This document shows positions 1 to 12,200 of a stretch of DNA of 64,000 nt, in pieces. Numbering within the stretch: position 1 is the stretch's first letter; every line of letters starts with the position of its first letter. A model generated the notes under the pieces. The model saw only the letters and a list, made by a program, of their open reading frames with translations. It did not search any database and had not been told where the DNA came from. The stretch is from contig JXTC01000003.1 of the NCBI GenBank assembly GCA_002914845.1, forward strand, positions 2,890,752-2,954,751, in the 5' to 3' direction. The stretch is from Trema orientale. Taxonomy: Eukaryota > Streptophyta > Magnoliopsida > Rosales > Cannabaceae. The position numbers were made by a program, and so were the translations under genes.

Positions 1-131
1 TAATTCCTTTATTTGATGTAATGGTCATTACATTGTAAAGGCCATTCATAAGTAAAAAGTGAAACCAAACAATGTAAAGCCATTACATTCCATTCCATTA
101 CATTCCATTACAATCAACCAAACACCACCTT
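1..131. repeat. Right-hand part of a MITE-like repeat cut by the window edge
   Basis: The stretch is built of short TTACATTCCATT-type units in both orientations and ends in AACCAAACACCACCTTA. That pattern (..CCAAACACCACC..) is common at the outer ends of plant MITEs. The left end lies outside the window, so family and target-site duplication cannot be read. Confidence 0.35.
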
Positions 132-1764
132 AGTTGAGAGATCTGGCAGATTATTATTACTAGCAGACAGACGTGCTCCGCACGTGTGGATGGTCGCATC
201 CATAGGACTTCGCGTCACAAGTTGTACTAAGGTATTAATTTGAGTTTTAGTTTTGATCCTTAGATTCCAAGATTACAAGCCGGCTAGGGTAATTGATACA
301 CCAAGCAACTACCTACTAAGCTACTTTGAGGCTTAATAGTTAATTCATTTGAAACTGTATTATCTTTTGTTTCCAATAACCAAGAGCACCTAAGTCAGAA
401 AACAAAGCTCCAAATGGTTATTGGTATGTAGCTAGAAAACACAATGCTCATAGTGTAATAATCTTAAAAACAGCTTCTTTTAGGTGATTGTTTTTTGAAA
501 CACAGTAATAATACTTGATTCACTATCTGCCTTCTTGTTAAAGGACCATTCAAGCCAACGTTCTAACTCCTGAACAACTGATCAACAGCTAACGATTAGT
601 TGAGCAAAAAATTCTAGGCAATTCTAACCCTTGAAAAAATATAGATACATCTAAAAACAATAGATACTTGAACTTATCTTGATCTCAAAGAATCTTAGAT
701 AAATCCAAACAAACAAAATAGCAAAGTAATTGGAATTACTGAATTATGGTGTCAAACAGTGTTGCTTTTGTAGTAATTGGTAAGACCCGTTTAATTGTTC
801 ACCATCAAAACTGAAAGAGAATTAAACATATACACTTCTAGAAACTGTTCCTCCACCCCACCCCACCCCAAGAAAAAAAAAAAAGTTTCAACAAACTATC
901 ACCATTCAGAGACCTAAAATGAAAGGCTCCTCTAATATGTCAGGAAATTTATTGGTAACTAACACTGAACAATTGTCGTTAATCAAATAATGACGCTCTC
1001 TATAATCCAAAATAAGAACATAGACATGCTTGACCAAATACAAAATGATGATCTTTGCAAAAAAAATGGCAACGTCGTGAAGTTGTAAACTCATCACAGG
1101 TACAACTGTCCATGGAGACAAAGATGATCCTAGCATGATCTCATGAAACATAAACTTTCACCACACAACACAATGTACAAATAAGTCTAACAGTCACTGA
1201 CTGATTCACTAATATGTCCACAAAAATGCATATCCCATTTTTTTCTTTTCTTTTTGAAAAAAACGTAGAAAGCACAAATTAAGTCATAAAGATTAGCATT
1301 ACATTTACACAAAAGGAAAATGAAACGTGAGTAGAATAGAAAATTTTCCCCAGCCCTCTTTTTTGCAATATACTTGTACACAGAAAACAATGATTTAGCA
1401 AAGAACTGTAATGGACTATAGCCCGTATCATCTCTACAAAACACATTGAAATGCACATTGCATGGAATGAGGGAGCCACTGCAGAGAGAGTAATTTCCAT
1501 TTTGAACTCTAATTCGGTCATAAGACTTTATATTGATAGGGTATGTATAAAAAATTTACTTAGAAAAAAGGCCAGTCTTTAATATGATCTAAACCCAGCA
1601 AAGTTCATATCCAAAATATTTAGCAAAATTTTACAAGTAAAATATGGAAAAAGAATACCAGCTCATGCCTAGCTTCCCCGTAAAATCAGATAACAAAATT
1701 TCTCTTTTACAATTACATGATTACATATAATTCAATGTTTGTGCAGTTATGGATCGCAGAGCAC
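132..1764. other. Intergenic, no gene recognised
   Basis: AT-rich DNA with short homopolymer runs and a CCACCCCA-type simple stretch near 855-870. Short open frames on the minus strand (around 906-1151 and 1187-1456) have no recognisable family features. Further exons of the broken gene at 1765-3423 could lie here but cannot be identified. Confidence 0.5.
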
Positions 1765-2303
1765 CTAATATGATTTGAAGGAAAAACAGAGGTAGCCTTC
1801 TCTGAGCCAATGTTGAAGAGCTAACCTTCTTCTTAAGGTCTGAATGATAAGCACATTTCCAAAACCAATTATTTTGTATGCAATCCTTTGCTCATGGTAT
1901 AATGCAATCGGATTCTTACTGGGTGTACTTGCAATCATATATGCCTGAAAAATAGAAAAAGAAGTTTGAATGTCCAAATAAAAGAATTGGGGGTTAGAAT
2001 TTTTGATTTAATAAGAATTTCCATTAAAGATTAAACAAACAAACAACTCCATAAATAAAATGAAAAGACGCCTGAAATATCGAAGCAAAGACTATGAAGT
2101 CTTACCACATCAGAATTAAAAAATGATAAACGAATTAGTCCACGATATCCAAGAATGGAAAAATGTTTCCTTATTCAAAACAAAAAAAGTTTACAAAAAA
2201 ATTGATTAACAAAGCAACACCGGCGGAGGTCCCAACAACAGGCTTCAGCAAAAATATAATTACCTCGTACTCTTGAGTTGTTGTAACAGTTTTGAATCTC
2301 TTT

Positions 2304-3376
2304 GCCACAGTTTGGAATACAGGATAATGATGAGATTGGATTGGATTAAATTAGTCCATAATGCATATATATAAAAAAGATTGGATTGAATAAAAATAAT
2401 CCACTCCAAAAATAATACCCGTAGAATGGAATAATCTTATAGAATTTGAGATTAGGATAATCTTATAGAATTTGAGATTAGGAGGAATTAAGAATTTGAT
2501 TAAAAATAATAGAATACTTTTAAAGTAGTAAAAAATGGTACTTTCGAAAATCAAACTTTAAAAGTGGTATTTTCGGAATTAACTTTAAAAAAATGGTAAA
2601 ACCAGAAATGATGGCCCCGTTTGTTTCGCCTATTTGAATGTGTGTATTTGAATGGAAATTGTGGAATGGATTATAATTGGAATGGAAGACATTTGAATGG
2701 AAAAAATAGTGGAATGGGTTATAATTAGAATGGGAGTATTGGAATGGACCATTCAAAAACACCTCTTCCCCTCCATTCTCATCCAAGACACAAAAATCCA
2801 TTCAAATAGTTGATGTGACTGATGAACCATTTGAATGGAAAAACTAAATTGTTGAAACAAACACTCATTCCAAAAGACCATTTGAATAGAAAATTTAGAG
2901 TTGTTGAAACAAACACTCATTCAAATGGATTTTCCATTCCAATGGAATGGAATGGGCGAACCAAACGGCCCCGATATTTTTTAAAATATTTTTTAGAAGT
3001 CATATTTTTGCAAATAATTTTATGAAAAATGATATTATTCAAAATAAGTTTTAAAAGTAGTATTACATTTTTAAAAGTTGTATTTTTGTAAATAATTTTT
3101 TAAAAATGATATTTTTACAAAATTGAGTTTTAATAATGGTATTCTTCTGAATTAATTTTGAAAAGTGATATTTTTCAAAATAATCAAACCTCAAAATTTG
3201 TTATTTAACTAAAACTATGAAATACACATGCTAATCCTATCCTAACAAAAAGTAGCACACTAAATATGGAATAAGATTGTGTTACAATCCAATCTTATCC
3301 TATCTTATCCAATCCAATCTAATCATTTAAAATAGTCCAATCCAATCATATTCTATCCTGCATACCAAACAAAGCC
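2304..3376. mobile_element. 1.07-kb non-autonomous inverted-repeat DNA transposon
   Basis: The ends are inverted copies: GCCACAGTTTGGAATACAGG at the left and, read from the right end inward, GGCTTTGTTTGGTATGCAGG. Both continue into GATTGGATTGGA-type sequence. The element is flanked by TTT on both sides (2301-2303 and 3377-3379), a possible 3-bp duplication. The interior is AT-rich and non-coding and contains a second, smaller element at 2613-2972. The superfamily is uncertain. Confidence 0.6.
2613..2972. mobile_element. Nested ~360-bp MITE
   Basis: Terminal inverted repeats are GGCCCCGTTTGTTTCGCC at the left and, inward from the right, GGGGCCGTTTGGTTCGCCC. The sequence GAT flanks both ends (2610-2612 and 2973-2975). 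The interior consists of repeated CATTC/GAATG units (such as AATGGAATGG) in both directions. It lies inside the larger element at 2304-3376, so it inserted later. Confidence 0.65.
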
Positions 3377-3671
3377 TTTGTATACATGTACTCTAATTGT
3401 TGCTTCAATACTAAGTCCTCCAACTATGACATCTAAAATTGATAATAAAAAGGACTTATTATTTCTAAGCACTAATAAGGGTTCATCTCATAACTTAAAT
3501 ATTGAATACTTGATTTCCTATGTATGCAGATGGGTCGATTATCTTCTTTTGTCTTCATGTACATTTTAACAGTAATGTTCAATTAAGGACACGTCACATA
3601 ACACTAAGTGGGTAAAAGAAAATCCAGAACCTGTTAAACTTCAAACATACTATGTGACCTAATGTGCTCTC

Positions 3672-3898
3672 AGAAAAGTTTAAAGAATGAGCATAAAGTT
3701 GCAGATTATGAGTAGAAAATGCTGGGTAATAACTTATATTGAATATATGCCTCAAGAGAGAAGAATGTACAAAGGCGGCTATATACAAGCAAAGGATTGT
3801 AACCCTAGGTAAGCCACCTGACCAGGTGACACTATACAATTGGGTCATTGAAGTATGAAGTAGACAAAATAACTAATTATATAATTAACTCTTTATCA
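3672..3898 (-). repeat. 3' LTR of copia element A
   Basis: Direct repeat of 8277-8504. Read on the minus strand it starts TGATAAAGAGTTAATTAT and ends near CTTTTCT. The end lacks a clean terminal CA, so the inner boundary may be off by a few bases. Confidence 0.85.
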
Positions 3899-3909
3899 TC
3901 CCTTCTCAA
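3899..3909 (-). other. Polypurine tract of copia element A
   Basis: On the minus strand GAGAAGGGA lies directly before the 3' LTR start, where second-strand priming is expected. Confidence 0.65.
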
Positions 3910-4005
3910 GCTTATAGGGATGGTAAGAACAGTGAGCTTGGATCGTAATGCAAGGAACCTTTGACTTAGAAGTGCCTTAGTTAAGGAGTCTACGAGTTGA
4001 TCTTC

Positions 4006-7000
4006 TTATGGTGTGAATCGGACAAGAAGAGTTCGTTGTGCCACCCTCTCACAGATGAAGTGATAGTCAATTTCAACATGCTTGGTTCTTGCATGGAGAA
4101 CTAGATTGACACTCATATAAGTAACACTGATATTATCATAAAGAAGCAGTAAAGGAGCTGAAGCAGCAGCATGTAAGTCACGGTGCACATATTCAATCCA
4201 AGCAATTTTAGCAGCTCCATTGGCCATTACACGATATTCAGATTCAGCGCTTGATCTTAACACAACCTTCTGTTAAGAGGATGACCAAGAAATAAGGTTA
4301 GAACCAAGAAAGATGCAGTATGCACTTGTACTTGTCGATCACTGGGGCATGAGGCCCAATCCGTGTCTATATAGCATGTAAGATTATAATCAAGAGAGCG
4401 TTAAAGAAAGAGGCCAAAGTGAGAGGTGCCTTTCAAATAGCGTAGAATTCGCTTGATGGGTTGCCAATGAACATCAATGGGAGCATGCATAAATTGGCAG
4501 ACTTTGTTGACTGCATAAAAGATATCGGGCCTAGCGAGAGTGCAATATTGGAGAACCCCAACTATGCTCCTATACTCAGTGCCATCAGATAATTGAACAC
4601 CATCATGAAGAGAGAGAGTTGGACCACTTGCCATAGAAGTGTGAATAGGTTTAGAATCAATCATAGAAGCGCAGGTAAGAAGATCAGAAATGTATATAGT
4701 TTGACTAGGATGAAGACCACTAGTGGACCGGTGAGCTTCAACACCCAAAAATTAGTGTAAAGGCCCCAAGTCCTTGAGTGCAAATTATTGATAAAGACAA
4801 TGAGTTAGGCTGGAAATGAGTGAAGAGCTAGTCCATATTATAATGATATCATCAGCGTAGATTAAAACTACTAAAGTGGTTGTAGCATTGTGAAAAATGA
4901 ACATGGAGGAGTCAGCCTTCAAGTTGACAAAGCCCCCTTGGAGTAAAGAGCCACTAAGTTTGGTATATCATTCTCGGGGAGACTGTTTGAGACTGTAGAG
5001 GGCTTTATTGTGTTTACACACTACATGAGGATTAGTTTTATCAATGAACCCTGGAGACTGACTCATAAATACATCTTTAGAGAGATCCCCATGCAAAAAG
5101 GCATTATGAATATCTAACTGCTTGATACACCAATTTTGAGAAACAGCAATGGTGAGAATAATCATGATAGTTATAGATTTAACTACAAGGCTAAAGGTTT
5201 CAAAGTAGTCCAAGTCCTCAGTTTGATCATAACCTTTAGCAACTAAACTAGCTTTGTATCTCTCTATACTACCATCTGGTTTCAATTTGAGTTTATAGAC
5301 GCATTTGCAGCCGATTACTTTGCAGTTCAAAGGAGTGGAAACTAGGGTCCAGGTCTGGTTTTTGTGCAGGGCTGCAATTTCAGAATTCATTACATGTTGC
5401 CATTCAGAATGTTTAGTAGCCTGAGAGAAGGAAGTGGGCTCGGAGGGTACACCTGCAAGAAGACTCACAAACACTTTTGGTTTAGTAATACCAGCTTTGG
5501 GTCTCGTAATCATGGGATGAGCATTGTTAGTATGAGGTCTGGTATTAACTTCAGATATAGGTGCCTCCACTACCAGGAGAGGATTTGGGGAAGGATATGG
5601 AGAGGACATAGCAGGAGAAGAGGAGTGTGACATAGACAAATGCGATGAAGGAGATGGAGAGTGTGAGTGAGTAGAGGGAGACGGTGAACCAAAAGGGGAA
5701 GGCATAGGTAGGGAAGAAGGAGTAAGAGAAGAAGGAAAGAGAATAGGAACTTAAGATGGCAGAGTTAGTGGAGATAAGGACGTAGAAGATACTGGAGATG
5801 AGAGAAAAGGAAAAGAATCTTCATTAAACATAACACGCCGACAGATGTAAATACGACCAGAAGAGGGGTCGAGATAGAGATAGGCCATATGTTGGGAGCT
5901 ATAGCCAAGGAATGTACACTCTTTTGATCTGTATTGGAGTTTATTTGAGTTATAGGGTCTGAAAAAGGGAAAACAAGATTAACTAAAAACCCGAAGGAAA
6001 GTATAGAAGGAAAGTTTGTTATATAATAAGTTTGTTATATAATACTTGGAAAGGAGATCTGGGTGACAAAACAGTTGTAGGGAGTCTGTTTCTAAGATAA
6101 AGAGTCGTAGGAAAGGCATAGGACCAATATGGTAAAAGGAGACCAGCTTGTTCTAAAGGGGTTAAACCGACTTCCACAACATGACTATTTTTTCGTTCAA
6201 CATGACCATTTTGAGGGGAGGTGTAAGGATAAGAGAGTCTATGCAATATACCTAAGGATTGAAATTTTTTTGACAAAGATCGATATTTCCTACCCCAATC
6301 AGACTGTACCTGCTTAATTTGTTTACCAAACTAAGTTTGCACAAGTTTTTGAAAATTTGAGAATGTAGTATTGACTTCATCTTTAGTTTTGAGCAGATAT
6401 ATCCAAGAAAAATGAGTATGATCATCAGCGAACGACACAAAATTTCTCATCCCAGTAACAGACATAATAGGAGACGGGCCTTATAGATCAGTATGAATTA
6501 AATCAAATAGTTTCATTACTCTTGATTATGACAAAGTAAAAGGGAGTCTATGACCTTTTGCAAGTTGACAAGCATTATATAAATGAAAACTAGATTCTTT
6601 TTGTTTAGCAAGATTACAACTACTTAAAAATTGATTGACAATAAGAAATGCAGGGTGGCCCAAACGCCTATGCCAAAGGTTGGAGTCACCGGTTCTAATG
6701 AGGAAGACTTGAGATGGATACTTGGACAATGAGTAAGAGGGATCATGGAGTGGAACTTGACTTTATAGAGACCATGTTCAATGATTCCTTAGAGTAGAAC
6801 TTTCTGGGTAACATAATCTTTCACAAGGAAGAAGTTAGGATAGAATTCGACAAATACTTTATTATCTCGACATAATTTGGTGACACTAACAAGATTACTT
6901 GAAATAGCAGGTGTATGAAGAATGTGTTTAAGAACAAGTGAAGTAGAAGGTACTGGTAGTGTGGCATCGCCTATATTAGAGATTGGAAGTTTCTTAACAT

Positions 7001-8261
7001 CCTCTACTGTCACTTGATCACTCCCAGTGAATGGCACGACTGAGTCGAGAATATTATAATTAGGAGTGAAGTGGTGTGTGGCTCTAGAGTCTATATGTCA
7101 GCTGTTATCACCCACAGTTTGAGATATAGATACGAGGCTAGTCATTAACGAAGGACTTGGTACTCCAAATTGATTTGTAGTTGGTAGAGTATAAGTGTTG
7201 AAGTTATGGTATGCTGAAGATGATTGGTAGTTCGTGTTGAGCCTGTGATAGCAAATGTTGGCGGTGTACCGGAGCTTGCCAAAGATTTGGCATTATGGCT
7301 TTGAGGTGCTCTGTGATGAATTTGGGTTTTAAGGTGGTCTCCATTGGGAAAATGCAGGTTTGCTCTAAGGTTTGCCCAAAACTCTTGGCTGGGTAAAATA
7401 GGACTAGTTTGGTGAGGGTGAGAAGTTTCTGGGCATCTGAGAGTTGGGGTTTTGGAAGTTTAGAGGGTATGGCTAATTGTTGTATGACTGATTTAGCTTG
7501 AATGATTTTCAATTGTTGTTATATTGACTAAGATTAGCCTGAGGAGGTACCAGATTTATATGACTATCTGAGTTTTGTTGTTCAAGTCTAAATTCATAAA
7601 TCAAAAGCAAGTTGCTAACTTCTTCAGAACTGGGCTTATTAGGGCGATTATTAACAGAGGTGACAAAGGCATTATACTTTTTTTCTAATCTAGTAAATAA
7701 ATAAATTTGTTGGTCCTTTGGGGTAACAAGCACACCTATGGCAATAAGATTGTTACAGATATTCCTTAGCTTATGAATAAATTCCATCATTATAAGGCCA
7801 TCCTTACGAAGGTTTTGAAGCATGGTTCGAAGCTCAGTAATGCGAGCTGTGGTTGTAGCAGAGTAGGTTTAGGTTAATACTTCCCAAATCTCAAATGCAG
7901 TGTTGTAGCTTACAATCTGTGCCATCATCCCTTCAGTAAGAGATACATAAATCCAACAGAGTACAAAGTACTTCGGATTGGGAGTTTGCTAGTGAACATC
8001 GAGATATCGAGGAGGGCAAGGACAAGACTCATCAAGGAAGTCTTCGAGTCCATTTGCAATAACCACGTTGAGCAGCTGATTTTTCCAAATAAGAAAGTTA
8101 GTTCGGTCTAACTTGACTGTGAGTGGTTGATTTAGAGAAGGAAACGGAGGAATCTGGGTATTTGGAATTTGGTTTTGTATGTTGGTGGTAATGGTGGGCT
8201 GATTTTGTGTAAGAGGCAGAGCACCTGTGGATGATGCGGTGTGACTATCTGAGGAGGCCAT
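4006..8261 (-). pseudogene. Gag-pol polyprotein remnant of copia element A
   Basis: Reading 3'-ward on the minus strand: gag start at 8261 (MASSDSHTASS, then RTNFLIWKNQLL) and more gag at 7823-7509. A protease site follows at 7091-7080 where the DSGA motif reads DSRA. The pre-integrase motif LWHRRLGHP is in 6729-6526 and integrase core remnants (SPQNGHVERKN) are near 6276-6019. Reverse transcriptase spans 5705-4401, with KQLDIHNAFLHGDL and a YADD box near 4857-4842. RNase H is at 4263-4006 (SSAESEYRVMA, ARTKHVEIDYHF). The reading frame is broken by numerous stops and shifts, including a TGA just before the protease motif. The product in life would be the element's own reverse-transcription and integration machinery. 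Confidence 0.9.
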
Positions 8262-8263
8262 TT

Positions 8264-8276
8264 GGCTCGGATACCA
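8264..8276 (-). other. Primer-binding site of copia element A
   Basis: On the minus strand TGGTATCCGAGCC follows the 5' LTR. It differs by one base from the usual TGGTATCAGAGC site, which is complementary to initiator tRNA-Met. Confidence 0.75.
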
Positions 8277-8504
8277 AGAAAAGTTTATAGAATGAGCATA
8301 AAATTGCAGGTTATGAGTAAAAAAATGCTGGATAATAACTTGTATTGAATATATGCCTTAAGAGAGAAGAATTTACAGAGGCAGCTACATACAAGTAAAG
8401 GACTGTAACCCTAGGTAAGCCACCTGATAACGTGGTACTATACAATTAGGTCAGTGAAGTATGAAGAAGACAAAATAACTAGTTACATAATTAACTCTTT
8501 ATCA
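8277..8504 (-). repeat. 5' LTR of copia element A
   Basis: Direct repeat of 3672-3898 with scattered substitutions and small indels, so the insertion is not recent. Confidence 0.85.
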
Positions 8505-8623
8505 CTCTCCATCAATAACCAAAAAACAAACTCTAAGTAGAAATTCCGGTAACAAAGTTCAGAGATTAAAAAAATCATTATATGCTCGAGGAAAAAAGCA
8601 TTGAACTATATAAACATTATATA

Positions 8624-9177
8624 TGTTGACGTGGGAAAGACGTGTCCCATCACCACCATTAACTCATTTTACCAAGCATTTAATGCTTTGAATGAAAGCC
8701 ATATGATGGCTATATACACAAGGCTGTGTGAGAGGTTTTTGGACACGGCAAATCAATTTACAACCGTATAGATTAATTTGGAAAGCCATGAATAGATATT
8801 GATGAGGATTTATGAAATTTAAGCCTATAAATATAGACTTATTCTTCTCATTCTATTATCCTCATAAAGAGTGAAATATACAAAGTGTAAAGTGAGAGTA
8901 AAAATTGAGAGTTTTTATTCTTGAGAGTTAGAGAAAAATACAGTTTTTCTCTAAGGTGTATTCGGGGTCTGGAGTGTGAGTTCAGAGTGTTGAGTGTAAA
9001 TACTTGTAAAGGTTTCTTTTCTCCCATTAGTGAAAATCAGCAGCAGTTCCATGGACGTAGCCAATTTGGTGAACTACGCTAATTGTGTGTGTCCTGTTTA
9101 TTTTATTTCGGCATTATTTTACATTTATTTTATCGCTTCCACTATTGTGTGTCTATTGGGAAGGTTATTCCCTAATA
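8624..9177 (+). repeat. 5' LTR of copia element B
   Basis: Nearly identical to 13149-13701, differing by scattered substitutions. A TATA-like box (CCTATAAATATAGAC) lies at about 8824-8838, a plausible U3 promoter. Confidence 0.88.
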
Positions 9178-9179
9178 TC

Positions 9180-9191
9180 TAGTATCAGAGC
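9180..9191 (+). other. Primer-binding site of copia element B
   Basis: TAGTATCAGAGC, one mismatch from the initiator tRNA-Met complement TGGTATCAGAGC, two bases after the LTR end. Confidence 0.8.
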
Positions 9192-9216
9192 TTCGTTCGA
9201 TATTTTAGTGGGAGCG

Positions 9217-12200
9217 ATGGCCGGAGGTAAAGGATCAGGACCCAGAATTGACAAGTTCGACGGTACAGACTTCTCGTACTGGAGATTACAGATCAATGAT
9301 TTTCTACATAGTAAAAAATTGTATCAACCTTTATCAGGAAAGAAACTAAAAAAGATGGAAGACGACGACTGGCAACTCCTTAATCGATAAGTGTTAGGCG
9401 TAATCCGATTAACGCTAACAAAGAACGTTGCTCATAATGTGGCAGAGGCAAAAACTACAGTGGAGATGATGAGCATCCTGTCAGACATGTATGAGAAGTC
9501 GTCGGCAAATAACAAGGTACATCTGATGAAGAAGTGTTTTACTTAAAGATGGGAGAAAGTGCTTCAGTTGCAACTCATATCAATGAGTTCAACACAATCG
9601 TTTCTCATTTGACATCCGTCGAAATTAATTTCGACGATGAAGTTCGTGCTCTAATTCTTTTACCAACTAGTTGGGAACCAATGAAGGCTACGATTAGCAA
9701 TTCTGTAAGCAAAGGAAACTACAATTCAATGATGTTAGAGACCGAATTTTGGGGGAAGAAGTTCGCAGAATTGATTCGGGTGAAGGTGCATCATCGACTT
9801 CTGCCCTAAATCTCGAGAACAGGGGCAGAAGCAACGAGAAGAATTCTAACCGGGGTCGTGGTAGATCCAAGTCAAGGAATGACAGAGACAAGTCCAGATC
9901 TAGAAGAAGACCAGAATGCTGGAATTGTGACAAGACTTGCCATATAAAAAAGAATTGTAGAAGGAGAGACGATAGTCAAAACGATGCGAATACCGTAACT
10001 GATGAGGTACAAGATGCTTTACTATTATCTGTAGATAATCCAATTGACTCTTGGGTCTTAGACTCTGGAGCTTCGTTTCATACCACTGCACACCGTGATG
10101 TATTAGAGAATTATGTCGCTGGTAATTATGGAAAGGTTTATCTAGCCGATGGAGAACCTTTAGATATTATTGGTATGGGTGATCCATCTGAAGATGTCAA
10201 ACGGATTGGTATAGAAAATCCAGAAAGTAAGGCTTGTACCTAGATTGATGCGGAACCTTATATCGGTGGGACAGCTTGACGAGGAAGGACACAATGTGAC
10301 CTTTACTGGTAGCTCATGGAAGGTTAGCAAAAGAGCCATGGTTGTTGCTTGAGGAAACAAAACTGAAACTCTCTACATAACTTCCAGTTGTAGAGATACT
10401 TTGGCGACCGTCAATGCTGAAGTTAATTCAAGTCTATAGCACTGTAGACTTGGGCATATAAGCGAGAAGGGAATGAAGATAATGCTATCAAAAGGAAAGC
10501 TACCAGAGCTAAAGTCAGTTGAGCACAGCCTGTACGAAAGCTGTATCTTTGGCAAGCAGAAAAGGGTAAGCTTTTCGAGAGACGAAAGAGAACCGAAAGC
10601 AGCAAAGTTGGAGCTGGTTTATACAGACGTGTGGGGGTCATCTCCTATAACATCCCTTGGAGGCTCAAGATACTATGTGACATTTATTGACGATTCGAGC
10701 AGAAAGGTATGGGTTTATTTCCTAAAAAATTAATCTGATGTTTATGATACGTTTAAAAAGTGGAAGGCCATGGTTAAAAATGAGACTAATCTGAAAGTGA
10801 AATGCTTGCGGTCTGACAATAGGGGAGAATGTGATGATGATGATTTCAAGAGGTATTATGCCAATAATGGGATCAAGTTTGAGAAAACTATTCTAGGCAA
10901 ACCTCAACAGAATGGTATTGCTGAAAGAATGAACAGAACCCTGAATATACGTGCTAGGAGCATGAGGTTGCACGTAGGGTTGCCTAAGACATTTTGGGCC
11001 AATGCAGTTAATACCGATGCATATCTTATCAACAGAGGGCCGTCAGTACCATTAGATTGTAGAAATACCAGAAGAGGTCTGGAGCGGTAAAGAGGTAAAT
11101 CTTTCTTTCCTAAAAATATTTGGTTGTCTATCTTATGTTCATATAGACTCTGCTAATAGAAGTAAACTTGATCCCAAGACTAAAAAATGTTTCTTTATTG
11201 GTTATGGTGATGCTGAGTTTGGTTATCATTTCTGGGATGACCAAAATCAGAAGATCATCAGAAGCAGGGATGTCATATTCAACGAGAAGATGATGTACAA
11301 GGACAAATTGGGCACTGGAATTGATAGTGTATGTCCTGAAGTAAAAAAGGCTGGGGTAATACCATTGAATGACATCCCAGTAGATGGCCGGAAAGATCAA
11401 GAAGTTGTAGCACCAGCAGCAGATCCACAGACCCTAGTGGGTGAACCCAGAAGATCTTCTAGAACAATTCGACCTCCTCAGAGATATTCTCCGGCACTGC
11501 ATTATATTTTATTTACTGATAAAGGTGAGCCAGAGAGTTATAAAGAAGCGGTGCAGAATGATGAGTCAATCAAGTGGGAGTTAGCCATGAAAGATGAGAT
11601 GGAGTCACTGGCGTTCAATCAGACATGGGAACTGGCTGAACTACCAGAAAGAAAGAAGGCGCTACACAACAAGTAGGTGTACCGAATAAAAGAAGAACAT
11701 GATGGTAGTAAGTGGTACAAAGCAAGACTTGTTGTCAAAGGCTTTCAACAGAAGGAAGGCATCGACTACACCGAGATTTTCTCTCCAGTGGTCAAATTGA
11801 CCACTATCAGGATAGTACTTGGGTTGGTGGCTAAAGAAGACTTGCATCTAGAGTAATTAGATGTCAAGATGGCATTTCTTCATAGTGACCTAGAAGAAGA
11901 AATTTATATGAAGCAGCCACAAGGTTTTAAAGTACAAGGGAAAGAGAAAATGGTGTGCAAACTTCAGAAAAGCTTGTATGGCCTGAAACAGGCTCCAAGA
12001 CAGTGGTACAAGAAGTTTGATGTATTTATGAGTAACAATGGTTACTTGCAGTACTAGGCAGATCATTACTGTTACGTGAAGAGATTTGACAATTCTTATA
12101 TTATTCTACTTCTATATGTAGATGATATATTAATTGCTGGAGCTAATATGGAGGAAATCGATAAGCTCAAGAAAGAATTGTCAATGGAGTTTTCTATGAA

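Larger units (their letters stand above)
1765..3423 (-). pseudogene. Unrecognised minus-strand gene remnant, exon split by a transposon
   Basis: Two exon-like blocks on the minus strand join in phase. The downstream block runs from 1944 to 1765 after an acceptor (TTTTTCAG). The upstream block ends at 2264 with a GAG|GTAATT donor, and joining gives ..TQEYE|AYMIASTPSKNP... The upstream block is cut at 2303 by the inverted-repeat element at 2304-3376. If that element and one copy of the flanking TTT are removed, the frame continues into 3377-3423 (reading ..KQQLEYMYTKRFKTV..) up to a possible TAG| acceptor. The translation is hydrophilic and I do not recognise the family. The splice reading is inference. 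The block after residue IIGFGN may already be intron, because an AAG|GTTAGC donor-like site follows. With the insert in place the gene is presumably inactive. Confidence 0.3.
3672..8504 (-). mobile_element. Complete Ty1/copia LTR retrotransposon (element A), decayed
   Basis: Two LTRs of about 227 bp (3672-3898 and 8277-8504) bracket gag-pol remnants read on the minus strand. A 5-bp target duplication CTCTC is present at 3667-3671 and 8505-8509. In minus orientation the LTR begins TGATAAAGAG, the primer-binding site follows the 5' LTR, and a purine tract (GAGAAGGGA) precedes the 3' LTR. Domain order is gag, protease, integrase, reverse transcriptase, RNase H, which defines Ty1/copia. The RNase H end (KHVEIDYHF) resembles RE1-type plant elements. 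Many stops and frameshifts rule out autonomous activity. Confidence 0.92.

Noticed and set aside
2520..2801. Minus-strand frame rich in HSNYNPFH repeats
   Set aside because: It comes from the CATTC-type repeats of the nested MITE.
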